A stretch of 64,000 bases of DNA from Sarcomyxa edulis (GCA_009761415.1 QUOL01000028.1:124001-188000); one strand, 5' to 3'. Positions 44,938-56,620 are shown, numbered from the stretch's first letter. Notes: a model not told the origin generated them from the sequence alone. Program-made: numbers and translations.

Positions 44938-45576
44938 TACACTCCGGACACGCATCCTTCATATTCTACGTCCTGTGGACATGATTACAGTGTATTGCTT
45001 ATGAATAATCTTTGCTTCCATGTCGCTTGTCAGCATTCTTTTCTTGAACCATGAGATCCGCTGCTACAATGATATCCAGTGTGTTGCTGATAGGTACAGG
45101 CCCTGAGCGATATTCTCCTTGCTGACCGTATTGAGAACTTAGTTGTTATCTCTGCTAAGGACTTGAAGAGTAGTCAGTTCACTTCTTCTTCTCAAGATTT
45201 CTTGCTGTCGCATCATGTTCCAGGCTGTCCGTGTTCGGTCGGCGCGGAGTGCGTAGCCACACAAGCCACAACAACGCGACCTATCCTGAGCTCCTTGAGC
45301 GTTCGAGATCTGTAAGTTGAATGTATGGTCTAAATCTCTTGAGGATGTACCAGTTTGAATGACTCAGAAGACGTCCAAAGATGAGTCGGACAGGCAAAAT
45401 TCCCGTTTCGAGGTCCTGGGCGAGGACCATGAGGTGGTCGTTAACTGCGAGTCACACTTGTCACAGTGACCTCCACCTCTTTCCACTCCACTCACCTGAA
45501 TCTCGAATCTCTACCAATCCATCGATATCTATCTGCGGCCATCCCTTTGTCCCATCGACACTTCGAAGCAAAGCGA
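44938..45576. other. Intergenic region between two co-directional genes
   Basis: It holds the 3' end of the large gene and the promoter of the next. No separate gene is supported. Confidence 0.4.
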
Positions 45577-47683
45577 ATGTCACGCAGCCCAAGTAGTGGA
45601 CCACTCAAATTGGACTCCCAAATGGATTTGGACGGACCATCGTCGCGTGGTACAGAAACAATAGCACATCCGCCCCATAAAGCACTCTCAGCATCTCCAC
45701 CTACTTCCTCTTCTCAACTACCATACCTTCCTGTCGAGACTATTTCTGGAATGCCTAGCACTCGCAGATTCCGCTTTCAAGGCCCTTTTGGCGTCCAATT
45801 TACAATCGCCACTCGTATTCCGTGCAAATCAAAAATATCTCTTCGCGGTTCCAAATCTGAATCATCTGTTCCTAGATCCAACGCAAGATCCAAGAGACGC
45901 TTTACGCACCGCGCCGCCACTGAAGTTGACTTTGATCTCGTTATGGGGGACAATACCAGCCAGGTGAGTAGCTTATCTCTACTTTATCTCGAGACCTGAA
46001 TAGATCGATTTCCACAAGTCTGTATCCCACTCTGCCACCGGCTCGACGCAACACGTGACCGATTCAACACAACACAGCTCGTCGTCTCAACCCATCGACG
46101 CGTATCGATCGCTCTCCCGACGGGGAACTGAGATTATCGAAGAATTTGTCTCAGATCCCGCCAATTTGGAGGACCCAAATATTCCAATCAACCCACCCGG
46201 GAACTGGCCAGCCATCAAAGTCCACGACTTCGCCTTCCCCGCGCCCACCAAATTCTATGCCACCGACACTTCCGGCACCGGGCCTTCTGATCCAACTCAA
46301 CTCCCAATTCCGCGAATTTTTGACCCTCTCCTGGACTTGTGCCAATACGACTGCCTTCTCTCTCTACCCGCCACATCCCAAAATGCTTCCCCTATACCCC
46401 CTACCCACCGCCGCTATAAATATAGATTCACTGCAAACCCCCATCCTAGGCCCCCCATCCAGGGCAGTATCCTCCGTCGCTTGATCGACCTCAGCTGGGT
46501 CACGCTCGAAGAAGCTCAGGAGAAATGGGCTCCTCAGGATTGGGAGGAACTTCACAGATACGATGCGATCCCTCCCGACCAACATTACCCATGGCGCCCA
46601 TTCTCTAAATTCCAGCACCCCGAACATATTCCCGTCGATCCAGAGGAGGCGAGGCAGGCAGGGCTGCAGACCTATCGAGATGTGGACGGGTTGTATTACC
46701 TTATTCGCCCGATGCAGATTCCGACACCTGAGGAGAGAGTCAAGAACACAGATATCAAGTCTTGGTACGAGCTCACTGAGGAGTGGATCTGGAAGGATAG
46801 GCTGGCAAAGGCAGGTCCAGAGGAGCAGGCGAAGTTGTTGGCTATGGATACGCAGAGGGATGTGGATCTGGGGTGTCATAAGAAGCACAGGAAGCTTCCG
46901 CCCATGCATCTCGAAGTGCACGACAAAAAGAAGGGGAAAGGGAAGGAGACAGAAGTAGTCTCGCCAGGAACGGACACGGAGGAGATGGAAGTGGTGATGC
47001 ACCTTAGTTGTGTAGAGAGTCCACGACCAAAGAGGAAGAGACGTGATGACGAGGAGGAGGACAACGTCGACGATACCCCCCGGACTAAGAAGCGAAAACT
47101 CGGTAAGCAGGGATTTCACACTCTGATCGTTATCTGCATACTCATCTCACTTCCAACAGCGTTTGCAACTCAACCTGTCATAACGTGGCCTCCCCATCCA
47201 CGACCAACGCAGTCCGGAGATCGTCCACCGGAACGCTCAGACACCAGTACTTCCGCTCCCACTCCTCGCTTGCGTTACAACGGCACAGGTGAAGTGATGG
47301 AGGTGGTGCATCTTCCACAGGCACAGAATCAATATCATCAGGAAGCCCCTCGCCCGGACCCTAGACTTGTATTACAGCCTGGAGACCCAACGCCGCCTGC
47401 GTCTCCTGAAGTGGCACCAAAGCCACGTTGGAGAAATTATGTGTCTACCCCAGCGAATGTCGCATCATCGTCAACAGGACCTGGTACGCGTCAACATCAA
47501 GCCGCCTCGAGCGCTCCATTACGGTCTGCGATGCGAACCGGTCCTTCTTCTCGACAACGTCAGGTTCAAGTGCTCCAGCCTCACGAAGAGGGGTACAGAC
47601 CGGACAATCTCTACCTGCCCGTGAGTGACGACAGCATTCCATTGGCGGCGAGAAGGACTAGAACCTTTGCTCGTTTAGAGTGA
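45577..47683 (+). CDS. Hypothetical basic, proline-rich protein
   Basis: Three exons, 45577-45963, 46004-47102 and 47160-47683, join in phase (introns of 40 and 57 nt) to about 669 residues. I chose ATG 45577 (MSRSPSSGPLKLDSQMDLDG); the frame stays open upstream. The middle has a compact, Trp/Tyr/Pro-rich part (for example TLEEAQEKWAPQDWEELH, DQHYPWRPFSKFQHPEHIP, TYRDVDGLYYLIRPMQIP) that looks like a folded unit of about 170 residues, but I do not recognise it. Then follow nuclear-localisation-like clusters (KKKGKGKE, RPKRKRR, RTKKRKL) and a disordered Pro/Ser-rich end. The second intron is in frame, so its retention would add a hydrophobic stretch. The gene lies 640 bp downstream of the recombinase-like gene in the same direction. 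The Trp/Tyr-rich part could come from a mobile element, but this is not shown. Confidence 0.6.
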
Positions 47684-48073
47684 AGATCACATTTATCATC
47701 TTTCTATTCTTTTTCTTTCCCTTTGTATTCATTACCATATCACGTTCCCGTCCTCATTCCCATTCCCATTCCCATTATGTCCACTTTATTGCCGAATCCG
47801 GCCAATCATACGAATTTGCCTCAAGCTGCCCACTCCGTTGCTGGCTTAAGCTGTCTCCGTCTTCCTACCGACAAAAACTCTCTGCAAGTCTCATAAAGTA
47901 GCATCCCTTCTGTATATACCAGTCCCTTGGCAGCAAAGAAATCCACCCCGCTCTCGAATGTGCAGGCCCCCTAATGTCGTCTGCAAATTGAGTCTAACCT
48001 CCCTCGACGATTCCAAGTCCTCACTGAGCAGATCGACGTGCTTGGAAAGCTCCGCTGTTAGGAGCCAGTCGAG
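47684..48073. other. 3' flank, no gene
   Basis: T-rich 3' sequence with a short (CATTCC)n run at about 47756-47776. Nothing else is identified. Confidence 0.5.
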
Positions 48074-48351
48074 GGAATTTATTCCCTGTTATGAGTGATG
48101 AGCTGTTGCATGGAATCGTTGTGGCAGAGGTATTGTAAATTGTTGAAGACGGGCATGAATTGTTTGCCTTTGAAGGGGAACCTCTTGACGCCTACGAACG
48201 CGTTGCCCATGTGTGGGTAGGTGATGCGTTTTTCGGTGACTTCATTGCTGAAGAGAGAAGTGATCATGGCGAGCAGACGGGACATGAGCTTGTGATTAGA
48301 ATGCTGTGGAGAGCTACAGAGAGGGTCGTAAAGAGCTGCGAAGCAAAGCAT
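48074..48351 (-). pseudogene. Fragment resembling a UBR-type E3 ubiquitin ligase
   Basis: The minus strand reads SNEVTEKRITYPHMGNAF, then FPFKGKQFMPVFNNLQYLCH and MQQLITHNRE before a TAA. A one-base shift would continue as KFPRLAPNSGAF. The pattern (KGK-x-F-MPVF-x2-L-x-YLCHN...) resembles a part of fungal Ubr1-like N-recognin ligases as I remember them. Only about 90 residues remain of a protein that is usually near 1,900, without the UBR box or RING. It is most likely a captured or degenerate piece. The family call is tentative. Confidence 0.4.
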
Positions 48352-49215
48352 CTGATGGAACTCTCGGGTTCTCGATCTACAAGAAGATACGCATCCATCA
48401 CGCGATGGTAGACATTGGCAAAATGCCCAGCTGAATTCGAGGTATGAATAAATTCATTTCACCCAAACATTTAAAACACAAGCTTACAGACGACGACGAG
48501 TTTGTGATTGTGACTAAGAGTTAAAATGGAAGCATGGATTTCCTTCAAGCTCAGCCATGGTGTTTTGGAGACCCGAGGCTCGTGTTCCTCCTAAAACAGA
48601 TCAAAGTACGCATTTGAGAGAAGGACAATATGCCACAGATGTAAATACATACCGGCTCGGTTGCATAGGACTCTGTGGTCCCGTATTCAAATATCGCCTT
48701 ATGAGCGCTCGAAACCTTGGAACGACACCTCTCGTCATCCACACGCACTCGGGTTATGCAATACTTACAAGACCGAAACCTTTTTTTTTTGCTGCCTTGG
48801 TCTAGGAAAAGTGAAGTATTCAAAAACGCGATAACAGGTCATTTTTTTAATCGGAGAAGCCGTCGAGGACGTTAACATGCGTTTTTTGGTTTGGTTGAAA
48901 GCAATTATCGTGTAACCCACTGCGATATTTAATAGTAAATCAGTGTATCGATGGTTAGAAAAAGACCATCGAACTTACGGTCAATGAGCAGCGATGGCAC
49001 TGATTACGATACGACATTGGGTTGTCGAGGTTGTTTTCCTTGGCTGATATTGAGTGGGATTGGGTAGGATTTGTGGGTATAGATGTCGAAACTGGTACGT
49101 TCAGATCAAAGATTGGCGTCTGGTTGGCGTCTAAATTTAAAGTCGGCGTCTTCGACGATCACGATCACAATCGCAGTCCAGAATCTAATCTAATCTCTCT
49201 CTATTCGTGTGGCAA
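48352..49215. other. No gene recognised
   Basis: Short frames on both strands; poly-T near 48781-48790. No domain. Confidence 0.4.
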
Positions 49216-49299
49216 TGCCTCCGTGGGAATAAAGTCGCTTCAACTTTTGTTCACAAAAAGTTGAACAAAAGTTGAAGCGACTTTATTCCCACGGAGGCA
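49216..49299. mobile_element. Foldback MITE-like element, copy 2 (perfect palindrome)
   Basis: The 38-bp arms (49216-49253 and 49262-49299) are exact reverse complements around an 8-nt loop. Each outer end reads TGCCTCCGTGGGAATAAAGT. It is the better copy of the element at 33732-33815. No clear target-site duplication is visible. Perfect arms suggest recent insertion or gene conversion between arms. Confidence 0.85.
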
Positions 49300-50036
49300 A
49301 CCGGGAGGGCGTCGTGTAGCTTGTGTGTAGCGACATTGACTCGGAGGCTGAACACTACAATATCAATCTGATCAGATAAGGGAAACAGTGTTTATGGAGT
49401 ATAGTGTCGAAGAGAATCACATACGTATAGCTATCCCGGGAATTTTGTATCACGAACTTCTTGCTCCGAGTCCCTTCAAGTTGGCAAATAGAATGAGGTT
49501 CTTGGAGAGGTGAGCGGTGGGTATGGTCACTAGGGTGCTGTGGATACCAGTCAGCGCAAAATGGACAAGGACAAAGGACATTGATTGGTAGAAGGTAAGC
49601 AGCTTAGCTCATTTGGACATATTAAGAACAAAAAAGAAATCACCGCCCACGCAGCTTGGGACGACCAGCCACCACCCTCCAAATGTCCCAAGTGCGATAA
49701 CAGTGGCCATAGCTTACGCGGTGCAAACAGTGTATATCCGCACAGACAAGGCAGGGAGGAACAATGGAGACCATCCGCCCGAGGACGAGTTTGACAGGGG
49801 TTACAATTTGGACGGGAACTTGATTGAGTGGCTTGGCATGTGGTCGGTGTCTGAACTCGGTGTCTCTGACGATCACGATCGCAGGACTGATCTGAGTCTC
49901 TCTGAGTCTGAGTCTCTCTCTCTCGCGTCTTCCCATCAACTATCTAGATCTCCTCCTCCCCTCTATGCAAGTCGCACTAGGCTTGGCTTGAATTTTTGTC
50001 AAATCCTCTTGGTAGGCGTCTCCTCTTCACATATGT
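49300..50036. other. No gene recognised
   Basis: Scattered exon-like pieces and a CTCTGAGT-rich low-complexity stretch near 49890-49925. No supported coding chain. Confidence 0.4.
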
Positions 50037-50560
50037 CCTGTTTCCAGGTCTTCAACTTTGTACATTGCCTCAAAAGAGACGAGCCCGGAGGCTCAGGGTC
50101 TATCTAATGGTGCGTTCTCGATATTAACCAGTCTGAAACTGACTCGTAGTCCGGAAGACCTCCGACTAACCTCTCGAAATCAGATGATACGACTATCCTC
50201 GCGCGTTCACTCGACGGACATCCTTTCTCCTGGCACGAAACACCAGCAGTAGCCCTAAATTCCCTCAAAGCCAACGCATTCACCTCGGTCCAGGTATGCC
50301 CATCAGACCATGTCAATATTGTCTCGTCTACCGATCCACGAAGAGAACCGGGGAGTAGTGGACTAGATGGGTCAGAAACCGTGTCACATATCCACGATGG
50401 GCAGACTTCAAAGAAGATCCGCAGATCCTCAGATGCAGAACCCAAGGCGACACAATACAGCGGCGTCCCCATCATTCCAATTTCAAGGGTACCAAATCCA
50501 ATCATGCGTTAAGCGATGGATCGTCCGTCTACATACTCCAGTCGTCAGTACCGCCGAAAC
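50037..50560 (+). pseudogene. Unidentified gene fragment, two exons
   Basis: An exon after TTTCCAG at 50048 reads SSTLYIASKETSPEAQGLSN. It splices (GTGCGT...AAATCAG, with branch-like GACTAAC) to an exon beginning about 50183 that encodes DDTTILARSLDGHPFSWHET, then NAFTSVQVCPSDHVNIVSS, SGLDGSETVSHIHDGQTS and VPNPIMR, ending at a TAA near 50511. After one extra T the frame would go on as KRWIVRLHTPVVSTAET up to a GTGAGT donor at 50561, so a single-base insertion probably broke it. The composition is that of a real protein, but I do not recognise the family. No upstream start is visible. Confidence 0.45.
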
Positions 50561-51254
50561 GTGAGTCCAGATTTTCTCGATCTTTTCCTCCCTTTTATTT
50601 GGTGCTGATGTATGAATGACAGGGTCGTATATTGTCGTTGTATAGAAGTCAGCGGTGATATTTGTTTTTCTCCATCCCCCTCGTTCTCTCTTCTCTTCCT
50701 CTCCATCTTTCCGCTCGTGCATCACGCGCATTTACGACGTGAGTCTTTGACATCCTTCTCGTCATCGACTCTTGCTCACCATGACTGCAATCCAGCTCAG
50801 TGTTTTCGTCGACGTTCCAAGGTGAGCGCACGTCGTCCCCTGTTCATTTCCTTGAGCTGGCTGATCTGGTTCGCATTCTCGGCTAGTGCTTCTGTCCTCT
50901 GAGTCTTCCATGGTTCGGATCCGTAGACATCGGCTTTTTTTCCGATCAAGTCACAGTGGGTACCTCATTCCCTTGTGGTCCCTGTGCTGTAATGACAGAA
51001 TTCTTTCGTCGGTTCGTTTCGTCGCCTTCGTGATAGTCGGGGGTAATGTTCCCTGTGAGCTATCCATTCTCTTCCCTATTCGTTCTCTATAGCTCAAGCT
51101 GACGGTCATCAACATCTATCTCCACCCTTCTCGACGATGTACAGTCCCGTTGCCAACGCCAACCTGTACGTCGTTTCGATGAATCGAAACCCTCACATTG
51201 CTCATTCAATATATCTCTTTAGAAAGCAAAGCACCACATTATGATCCCTCAAAC
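50561..51254. other. No gene recognised
   Basis: T-rich plus-strand sequence with many short GT-AG pairs. No coding chain. Confidence 0.4.
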
Positions 51255-51985
51255 AGTCTCTCCGCCTTGATCTTGCCAAGCCACCCCGTGCATTCCTTTG
51301 TAAATTATCTCCACATCACCTAACCAGTCATGTATCAACAGATCACAAAGCACTTCAAAAACTGTTATGTGTATAAATCCGTGAGTCTTGGATATGGATA
51401 GATATAAACTCGTTTCGACCCGCTGATTTCTTCTTTGGGACCCTCCGCCTTGACCTAACCAGTCGACATGACCGCCATCTCTGTCTGATACAAGCACTGG
51501 TAGCTCGTCGCTGCTGATGCCGCCTCAGATGTCTTGAGTCTGACTGAGACCACTTTCGAATCCTCCGTGAACCCAGAACTTCTCACGGGAAAGGACAGGA
51601 CAGAAGGAAAAGTCCCCGTCTCATTTAAGTCCGTAGAATCTAGAGAAAGGCATCGCGCAATACTCACACCCCGTACGTATTTCCTTCATATCTCCGCCTC
51701 GTCGTGCTGATCTCGCTCTCCAAGCTCCAAGTCTTGTTCGCGACTCCGCCTTGACCTAACCAGTCAGTGTGTTCGCCGTCTAGGCTCTACTAATTTGAAT
51801 GGCTTCATCGTAAGTATTATCGCACGACGACACATCTTGGCCTGTAAGTCTTCAATTGAGGCGAGTAGGGATCCGTTTCGTCCTGCTGAAATCTCCAATG
51901 GTAGGTCCCTCCGCCTTGACCTGACCAGTCACCATGTCCACTGTCTGGCTTGCGACTCGGACAAATCAACGTGAGTAAGCATAAC
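51255..51985. repeat. Four degenerate units containing CTCCGCCTTGACCTAACCAG
   Basis: The core CTCCGCCTTGA-(C/T)CT-x-ACCAG appears at about 51260, 51443, 51744 and 51908. It is preceded in several units by a CGTTTCG...CTGA block, and a GTGAG or GTAAG follows some units. On the minus strand the units translate to related peptides (HVDWLGQGGGSQ, HGDWSGQGGG, HTDWLGQGG). That might be the mark of a decayed repeat-protein gene or just the repeat itself. Spacing is irregular (about 165-300 bp). Confidence 0.6.
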
Positions 51986-52339
51986 ATACCGTTCGAAACA
52001 AAACTATACATGGCTTGTAAGTTCTCCTAATATGTGCTCATCGTCTTCATCGTCGTCTCGCTGACCTTTGACCTTTTCTCCAGGCCGTGTCCTTTTCCAT
52101 ACATCCGCCGCCCGAAGCTCACTTCGACTTCGATTTGAATTCCTCGAGACTCAGCGGCGTGCATCTCACTCCCTCACTTACCCCGTAAGTCTTTCTACTA
52201 ATGCCTAACGTCTAACGTCTAACGTTCGAAAACTTAAACTGTCGTTGTACTTTTCTCTTTTCTTCTAGGTGCTTCTGACTTGCATGATGAGAACGCCGCG
52301 CACCTGCGGATAAGCCTCTTCGACAATCAAATAATGCAT

Positions 52340-53560
52340 ATGCGTTCATCGATGGAAATGGAAGTTCTGACTGGCAGGAGTATGTATGCGTCGACGGCTG
52401 GGGGACTCGTCGTCAGCTCGTTAGTACGTTCTGGAGGATAGCGGCAGTAGAAGCAGGGTGCGAGTATTTTTTCCGTAGCTCAACTCATCTCAGGAACTCG
52501 ACTGAAGGACCTTCTGTCTACGGACATTGGGAAGTGGAGCTACTGGTGGGTGGTATGTAGACTGCTGTAGTCTGTAGTAGTTTGAAATATAATATATATC
52601 TTGTTTTTTCGTCGCTTTATCCTTGGCCTCAGTATGAAATTCGGTATGAGATGTAAGTCGCGTGTGAGGTTCTCGATGACTGATTTGTGATGTCTTCGCG
52701 ATATCGTTGGTGTTGGTGGTGACAGTTCTCTAGCTAGCAGTGTGTCGATTCGATTTCGGGTGTCTTCTATTCTTGCAGAGTGACCAAACAGTCAACTGCA
52801 CTTGATTCCAATGGGTACTCGAATACACAAAGTGAGTGAGTCTGGGTACATGGCCGCAACGACGAGATAGAACAACGACTTCTCGTACTTTGGTCTATCA
52901 CCCGATCTCCAGCCTGACTACATCTCACAAAGTCCGTTCCAACATTATGTGTCCATTGGAGGTGCTGACTGGGAAAGTTATGCGTGCGTCGACGGCTGGG
53001 GAACTCGTCGTCAACCCTTGATAGCGACAGCGGCAGCAGGTGACGACGTTGTAAGTGGGTGAGTTTTCGTAGTTCGATATCAAGGAGTCGACTGAAAGAT
53101 GGGGCGAAGTGGAGCTGGTGATGGGCGGTATGTAGACTAGTAGATTGAAATATATGTGTTATCGTTCTGTCGCCGTTTTTCTTGACTCTTGACCTCAGTT
53201 TGAGATGCAAGTCGTGCGTGGGGTTCGATTCGGGATGCCTTCGGGATGTCCGCGATGTCGATGCCGATGTCGTTGGTGTTGGTGTTGCCAGTACAGTAGC
53301 TAGCAGTGAGTTCAGTAGAGAGCAGTGTGTCGACATGCTCTTGAACGTGTCTCGCATTCCCTTCCACTCTTGCAGATTGAGCAGACAGTCAACTTGCACT
53401 CGATTCCAACGGGTACTCAAAGATACAAGGTGTCTGAGTCTCGGTACAGTACCATGTACATGGCCACAATGACGAGTGGGATTGAAAGACAGTTTTTCGT
53501 ACCTCTGCAGTGCATCACCAAGCCTCGCGCCATTTCCCAATCTCGGTTTCAGCATCAACC
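52340..53560. repeat. Tandem duplication with a 598-bp period
   Basis: Two diverged copies lie head to tail. GCGTCGACGGCTGGG occurs at about 52389 and 52987, and TCCAA(T/C)GGGTACTC at about 52807 and 53405; both pairs are 598 bp apart. Other shared blocks are AGTGGAGCTxxTGxTGGGxGGTATGTAGACT and GAGATGTAAGTCG/GAGATGCAAGTCG. Copies differ by many substitutions and small gaps. Neither unit has a coherent protein. A shorter block (CCAATCTCxGxTTCAGC) recurs again at about 53697-53740. Confidence 0.75.
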
Positions 53561-53741
53561 CAGAAGCGTTGTGATCGTGAAATCGTGTAATCTACAGACG
53601 AGATGGGGAGTGGGGAGCCATGTCGAGAAGATCCTGTTGGAAAACCGGCTTTGTCGAGGCTATAAGTAGAAAATATCGACTTGACGTTACTCACCCAATC
53701 TCCAGCCTCGCGCCATCCCCCAATCTCCGTTGCAGCTTCGA

Positions 53742-54110
53742 CCAGGAGTAGGCCTCGAGCCATACAATGGCGCCGCGATCGAGATTATTCGTAGGCTCGC
53801 CGAAAAGGACGAGATGAGGCTTGATGAAGGGCACTCTGGCGAGGGCGACACACATACGCCATCCACCACTCATGTCTTTGGTTGGGTTTTTCATCATGAA
53901 GCCAAGACTGTAAAGGATACTGCCGACTATGACTTCGAATGTGATGGGGTCGAGCTCCCCGAGTTATCTGTAAGCAGCGTCGAGTGCTACATTGTCAACG
54001 TCGTCTCGGCTTCACCGCCGATCAGGTAAATATCGATGTGTTCCAAGATTTCGATATCTGGTACACCGACAGAGTTAAGGAAAGTGGACTGGCAGCGGAT
54101 TAGCGAACGA
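53742..54110 (-). pseudogene. ABCF-family ATPase fragment (Arb1/ABCF2-like), inactive
   Basis: The minus strand reads STFLNSVGVPDIEILEHIDI and YLIGGEAE, then after a gap LDAAYR-stop-LGELDPITFEV, LYSLGFMMKNPTKD and MSGGWRMCVALARVPFIKPH, then LFGEPTNNLD and WLEAYSW. This is the order of the first nucleotide-binding domain of Arb1/ABCF2, a cytoplasmic ribosome-biogenesis ATPase: Walker A, spacer, ABC signature SGGWRM, Walker B. Walker A has lost its GxGK (reads IRCQST), the Walker B Asp is Gly (LFGEPTN rather than LLDEPTN), the spacer is shortened and a TAA lies at 53963-53965. About 110 residues remain of a protein usually above 600. It is a captured or retroposed relic. Direction and family are clear; its origin is not. 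Confidence 0.8.
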
Positions 54111-54784
54111 AAACAACAGGTCATATAGATTTATCGCTAGGGCGATTTCGAGAATACAGAAACGTACCTTTGATGTCCCATATCTAATCAAGACACTCGA
54201 CTCGTTGATTTGTAGAGGAGGTGAGTCTTGCAAGAACGGAAGAAACAAGCCTAATATAAATAGTTTGACTCTGCTTGATGCGACATTTGAGTGTGAGAAC
54301 GGGTGAAGGGAGTAGTGCGAGAGTTGTTTTGGTGGACCTTCATCTCGTCTTGTCCCGAAAGTACCTAGGAGCGTGCAAAGTACTAAAATTGAAATACAAA
54401 GGTGAGAAATAGACGAGAACTCACCATTGACTGGAACCTCGTCTTCGAATCAAGTGAGTATTTCCAACATGATGTGCCAGTGGGAGCTCGAAGACGAGAG
54501 GATTGGACTAATTGAGAAGAGATCTCGGATACTCTGCCGTTTCTCTACGTGGGTGGGCAAACACGATTGACTTAACATGATATGATGGTGGGCATGCATG
54601 GACCGAGCTAGATGCGTTGTTTTAGAGAGATTCGATGATGCTTATAGTGTCTTGTAGCAGGGGAGGGGGTTCCTGTTGACTCAAAACGCGTGGCTAGGGT
54701 TCGTCCATGTCGTTGACGTTGATATAGGCATTGGCATAGATAGTAGCATTGTTGGTAGGCTTACGACGATCTGAGGAGAGCACT
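54111..54784. other. No gene recognised
   Basis: No long frame in either direction except trivial ones; no repeats seen. Confidence 0.4.
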
Positions 54785-56620
54785 CTACCGAGATTGGGGT
54801 TTTATCCAGAATGAGGAGAAATTTGCTGGATTTGCGGGGCGTGGACGAGAAAATGTGGATCCAGGGATGATTTCAGAAGGAGACGCCAATGGGAAATTAC
54901 CGCTGGCAAGACTGGTCGTGGTCGTGCTCCCAAACATGGGGTCTGTCATGCATTTGAAACGATCGCGCGTGAATTGCTGATGCCAGAACATAGGAAGTGT
55001 AGGTCCATAGATCAAGACATGCGATGACAGTGATGGGGTGCGTCGAAAGTGTCTGCTGTTAGACATGGGTGATTGCAAGATAGGGTTCTGGTCGTTGAGA
55101 TGTACTTCAGCTGCGTCGGGCATGTGGGGAACGCCGAGGTCGATGAGATGGTGTGCATGAGCTCCGAGACCCTAAACTACACCCAGAATTGTCGAGATTT
55201 CTTGGAGAGATTATGAACGCTGCTTGTCGCAGTAAATGATTACGAGTACGAAGTGAGTGAGGGGAAATGCTTACCTCAAGTTCCAATCTCCTGCGTGTCC
55301 TAATTCCCCCTAGTATATCCTGCTTGTATCCTAGATATGAGGACCTGTTATAAGGATTCCAGAAAGGTCAGTACAGTATAGATAAGTGTAGAAGACAATA
55401 GGACTTACCGAGTTTTGTTGTGGTCGACCAAAAACCACGGATGTCTCGCAATGTGGGCAAGAGATGGTAGATTTGACGCAGGTGATTGCGAGGTGCTGGT
55501 GATGTCGTGGTGTTGCTGTGGGGTTAGGGTTGAACGTTGAGCGGCAAGGAGAGGAGGGGACTGCGACTAGATAGCGTCGGTTGTGGAAGGGTTTTGGCGC
55601 GAGCTCAATATCAATGTGAATAAACAAACCCTTGGGCTTGAGGCCGGACGACAGAACAGCCGCTCTCCGATCAGCCCCTCGAGATAGACCTCTCTTCTCC
55701 GACATCAAACTCGAATGACGACGTCTACCAGTTCACCACGGTTCTGCGGGCTTGATGTTAGCCAGATCCAGGGACGTGAGCTCGTCTCTCCACCGAGTAT
55801 CATCGAGGAGTGTACGAAGTTTGCTATCGTGAGCTACGAGGTGTGGCGATTTGTAGGTGGAGAGAGAGGATAGGGATAGAAGCTGCATGGCGCGATCGGG
55901 ATGGGATAGAAGCGTGATGTATAGGGTATAGAGGATTTCTGTGGAATACAATGCTGTTGTGTTTGAGAATTTCGAGATAACAACCAACCCAACTCTTCCA
56001 ATCCTCAAGAGCCTCTCTCTAACGCCTTGCACATCCAACGCCACTTCCTCACACCGTTTGACGACCTCGTGCACATCAGGCGGTGATGCGACCAATTTGG
56101 ATGAGGAGAGGAGGTGGAGGGTGTTGAGGCGCAATGACCGCGAGTGAGAGCCCCACGTTCAGGTGCCGGGGACGCTTTATCATCGTACCTTGCCCTTCCC
56201 CTTCCCCTTGCTAGGCAGAGACAACCTCAACTTCGACCCAAGCCCACCACCACTCGAACCCAACACGCCCAACCCCAAGATCTGGGTTTGTGCCAGTGGA
56301 CGCGTCAAAGCGTTAGACTCGTCAAGAACTAGGGAAGAGGTGAGTGACCGTCGGGATGCGGATGGGATGTGGGTGTTCATGGGTTCGTCGAGGCGTGTGT
56401 CTTCTTCTTCTTCTCCGTCGTCGTCGTCTTCGAGTTTGCGTTCGTCAGCGTCGGGATTGTTTTCTGATGCTTGGTACGGAACTCGAGGATATCGTGGTTG
56501 TGATTGATACGACGCTCGAGGACGGTCCTGTGTTGGGCCTCGATACCCACCAACACCACCAACACCTAACCCAATACTAGGCAAACTCCTCATCTTTGCC
56601 AACGCAAACATCACCCTCAC
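54785..56620 (-). CDS. Hypothetical multi-exon protein, gene model incomplete
   Basis: Protein-like frames follow each other on the minus strand. 56620-56180 has a Gly-rich start, an acidic DDDDGEEEEDTR part and RRSLTSSLVLDESNAL. 56134-55733 reads helical, HEAT-like sequence such as EVVKRCEEVALDVQGVRERL and ALYSTEILYTLYITLLSHPD. Pieces at 55708-55400 and 55123-54785 are Ser/Pro-rich. A GTACGA donor follows the first piece and other GT-AG pairs exist, but I could not join all parts in one phase, and the third part has stops in the most likely frame. It may be a decayed gene or one with several small introns. No family is recognised; the helical part could be an armadillo-type repeat. Confidence 0.35.

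Noticed and set aside
40848..47683. RecQ helicase expected beside the recombinase-like gene
   Set aside because: No DEAH box or helicase motif series was found on either strand nearby.
52767..53558. 263-codon minus-strand open frame
   Set aside because: It runs across the 598-bp duplication, and the translation is not conserved between the two units. Composition is unlike a folded protein.
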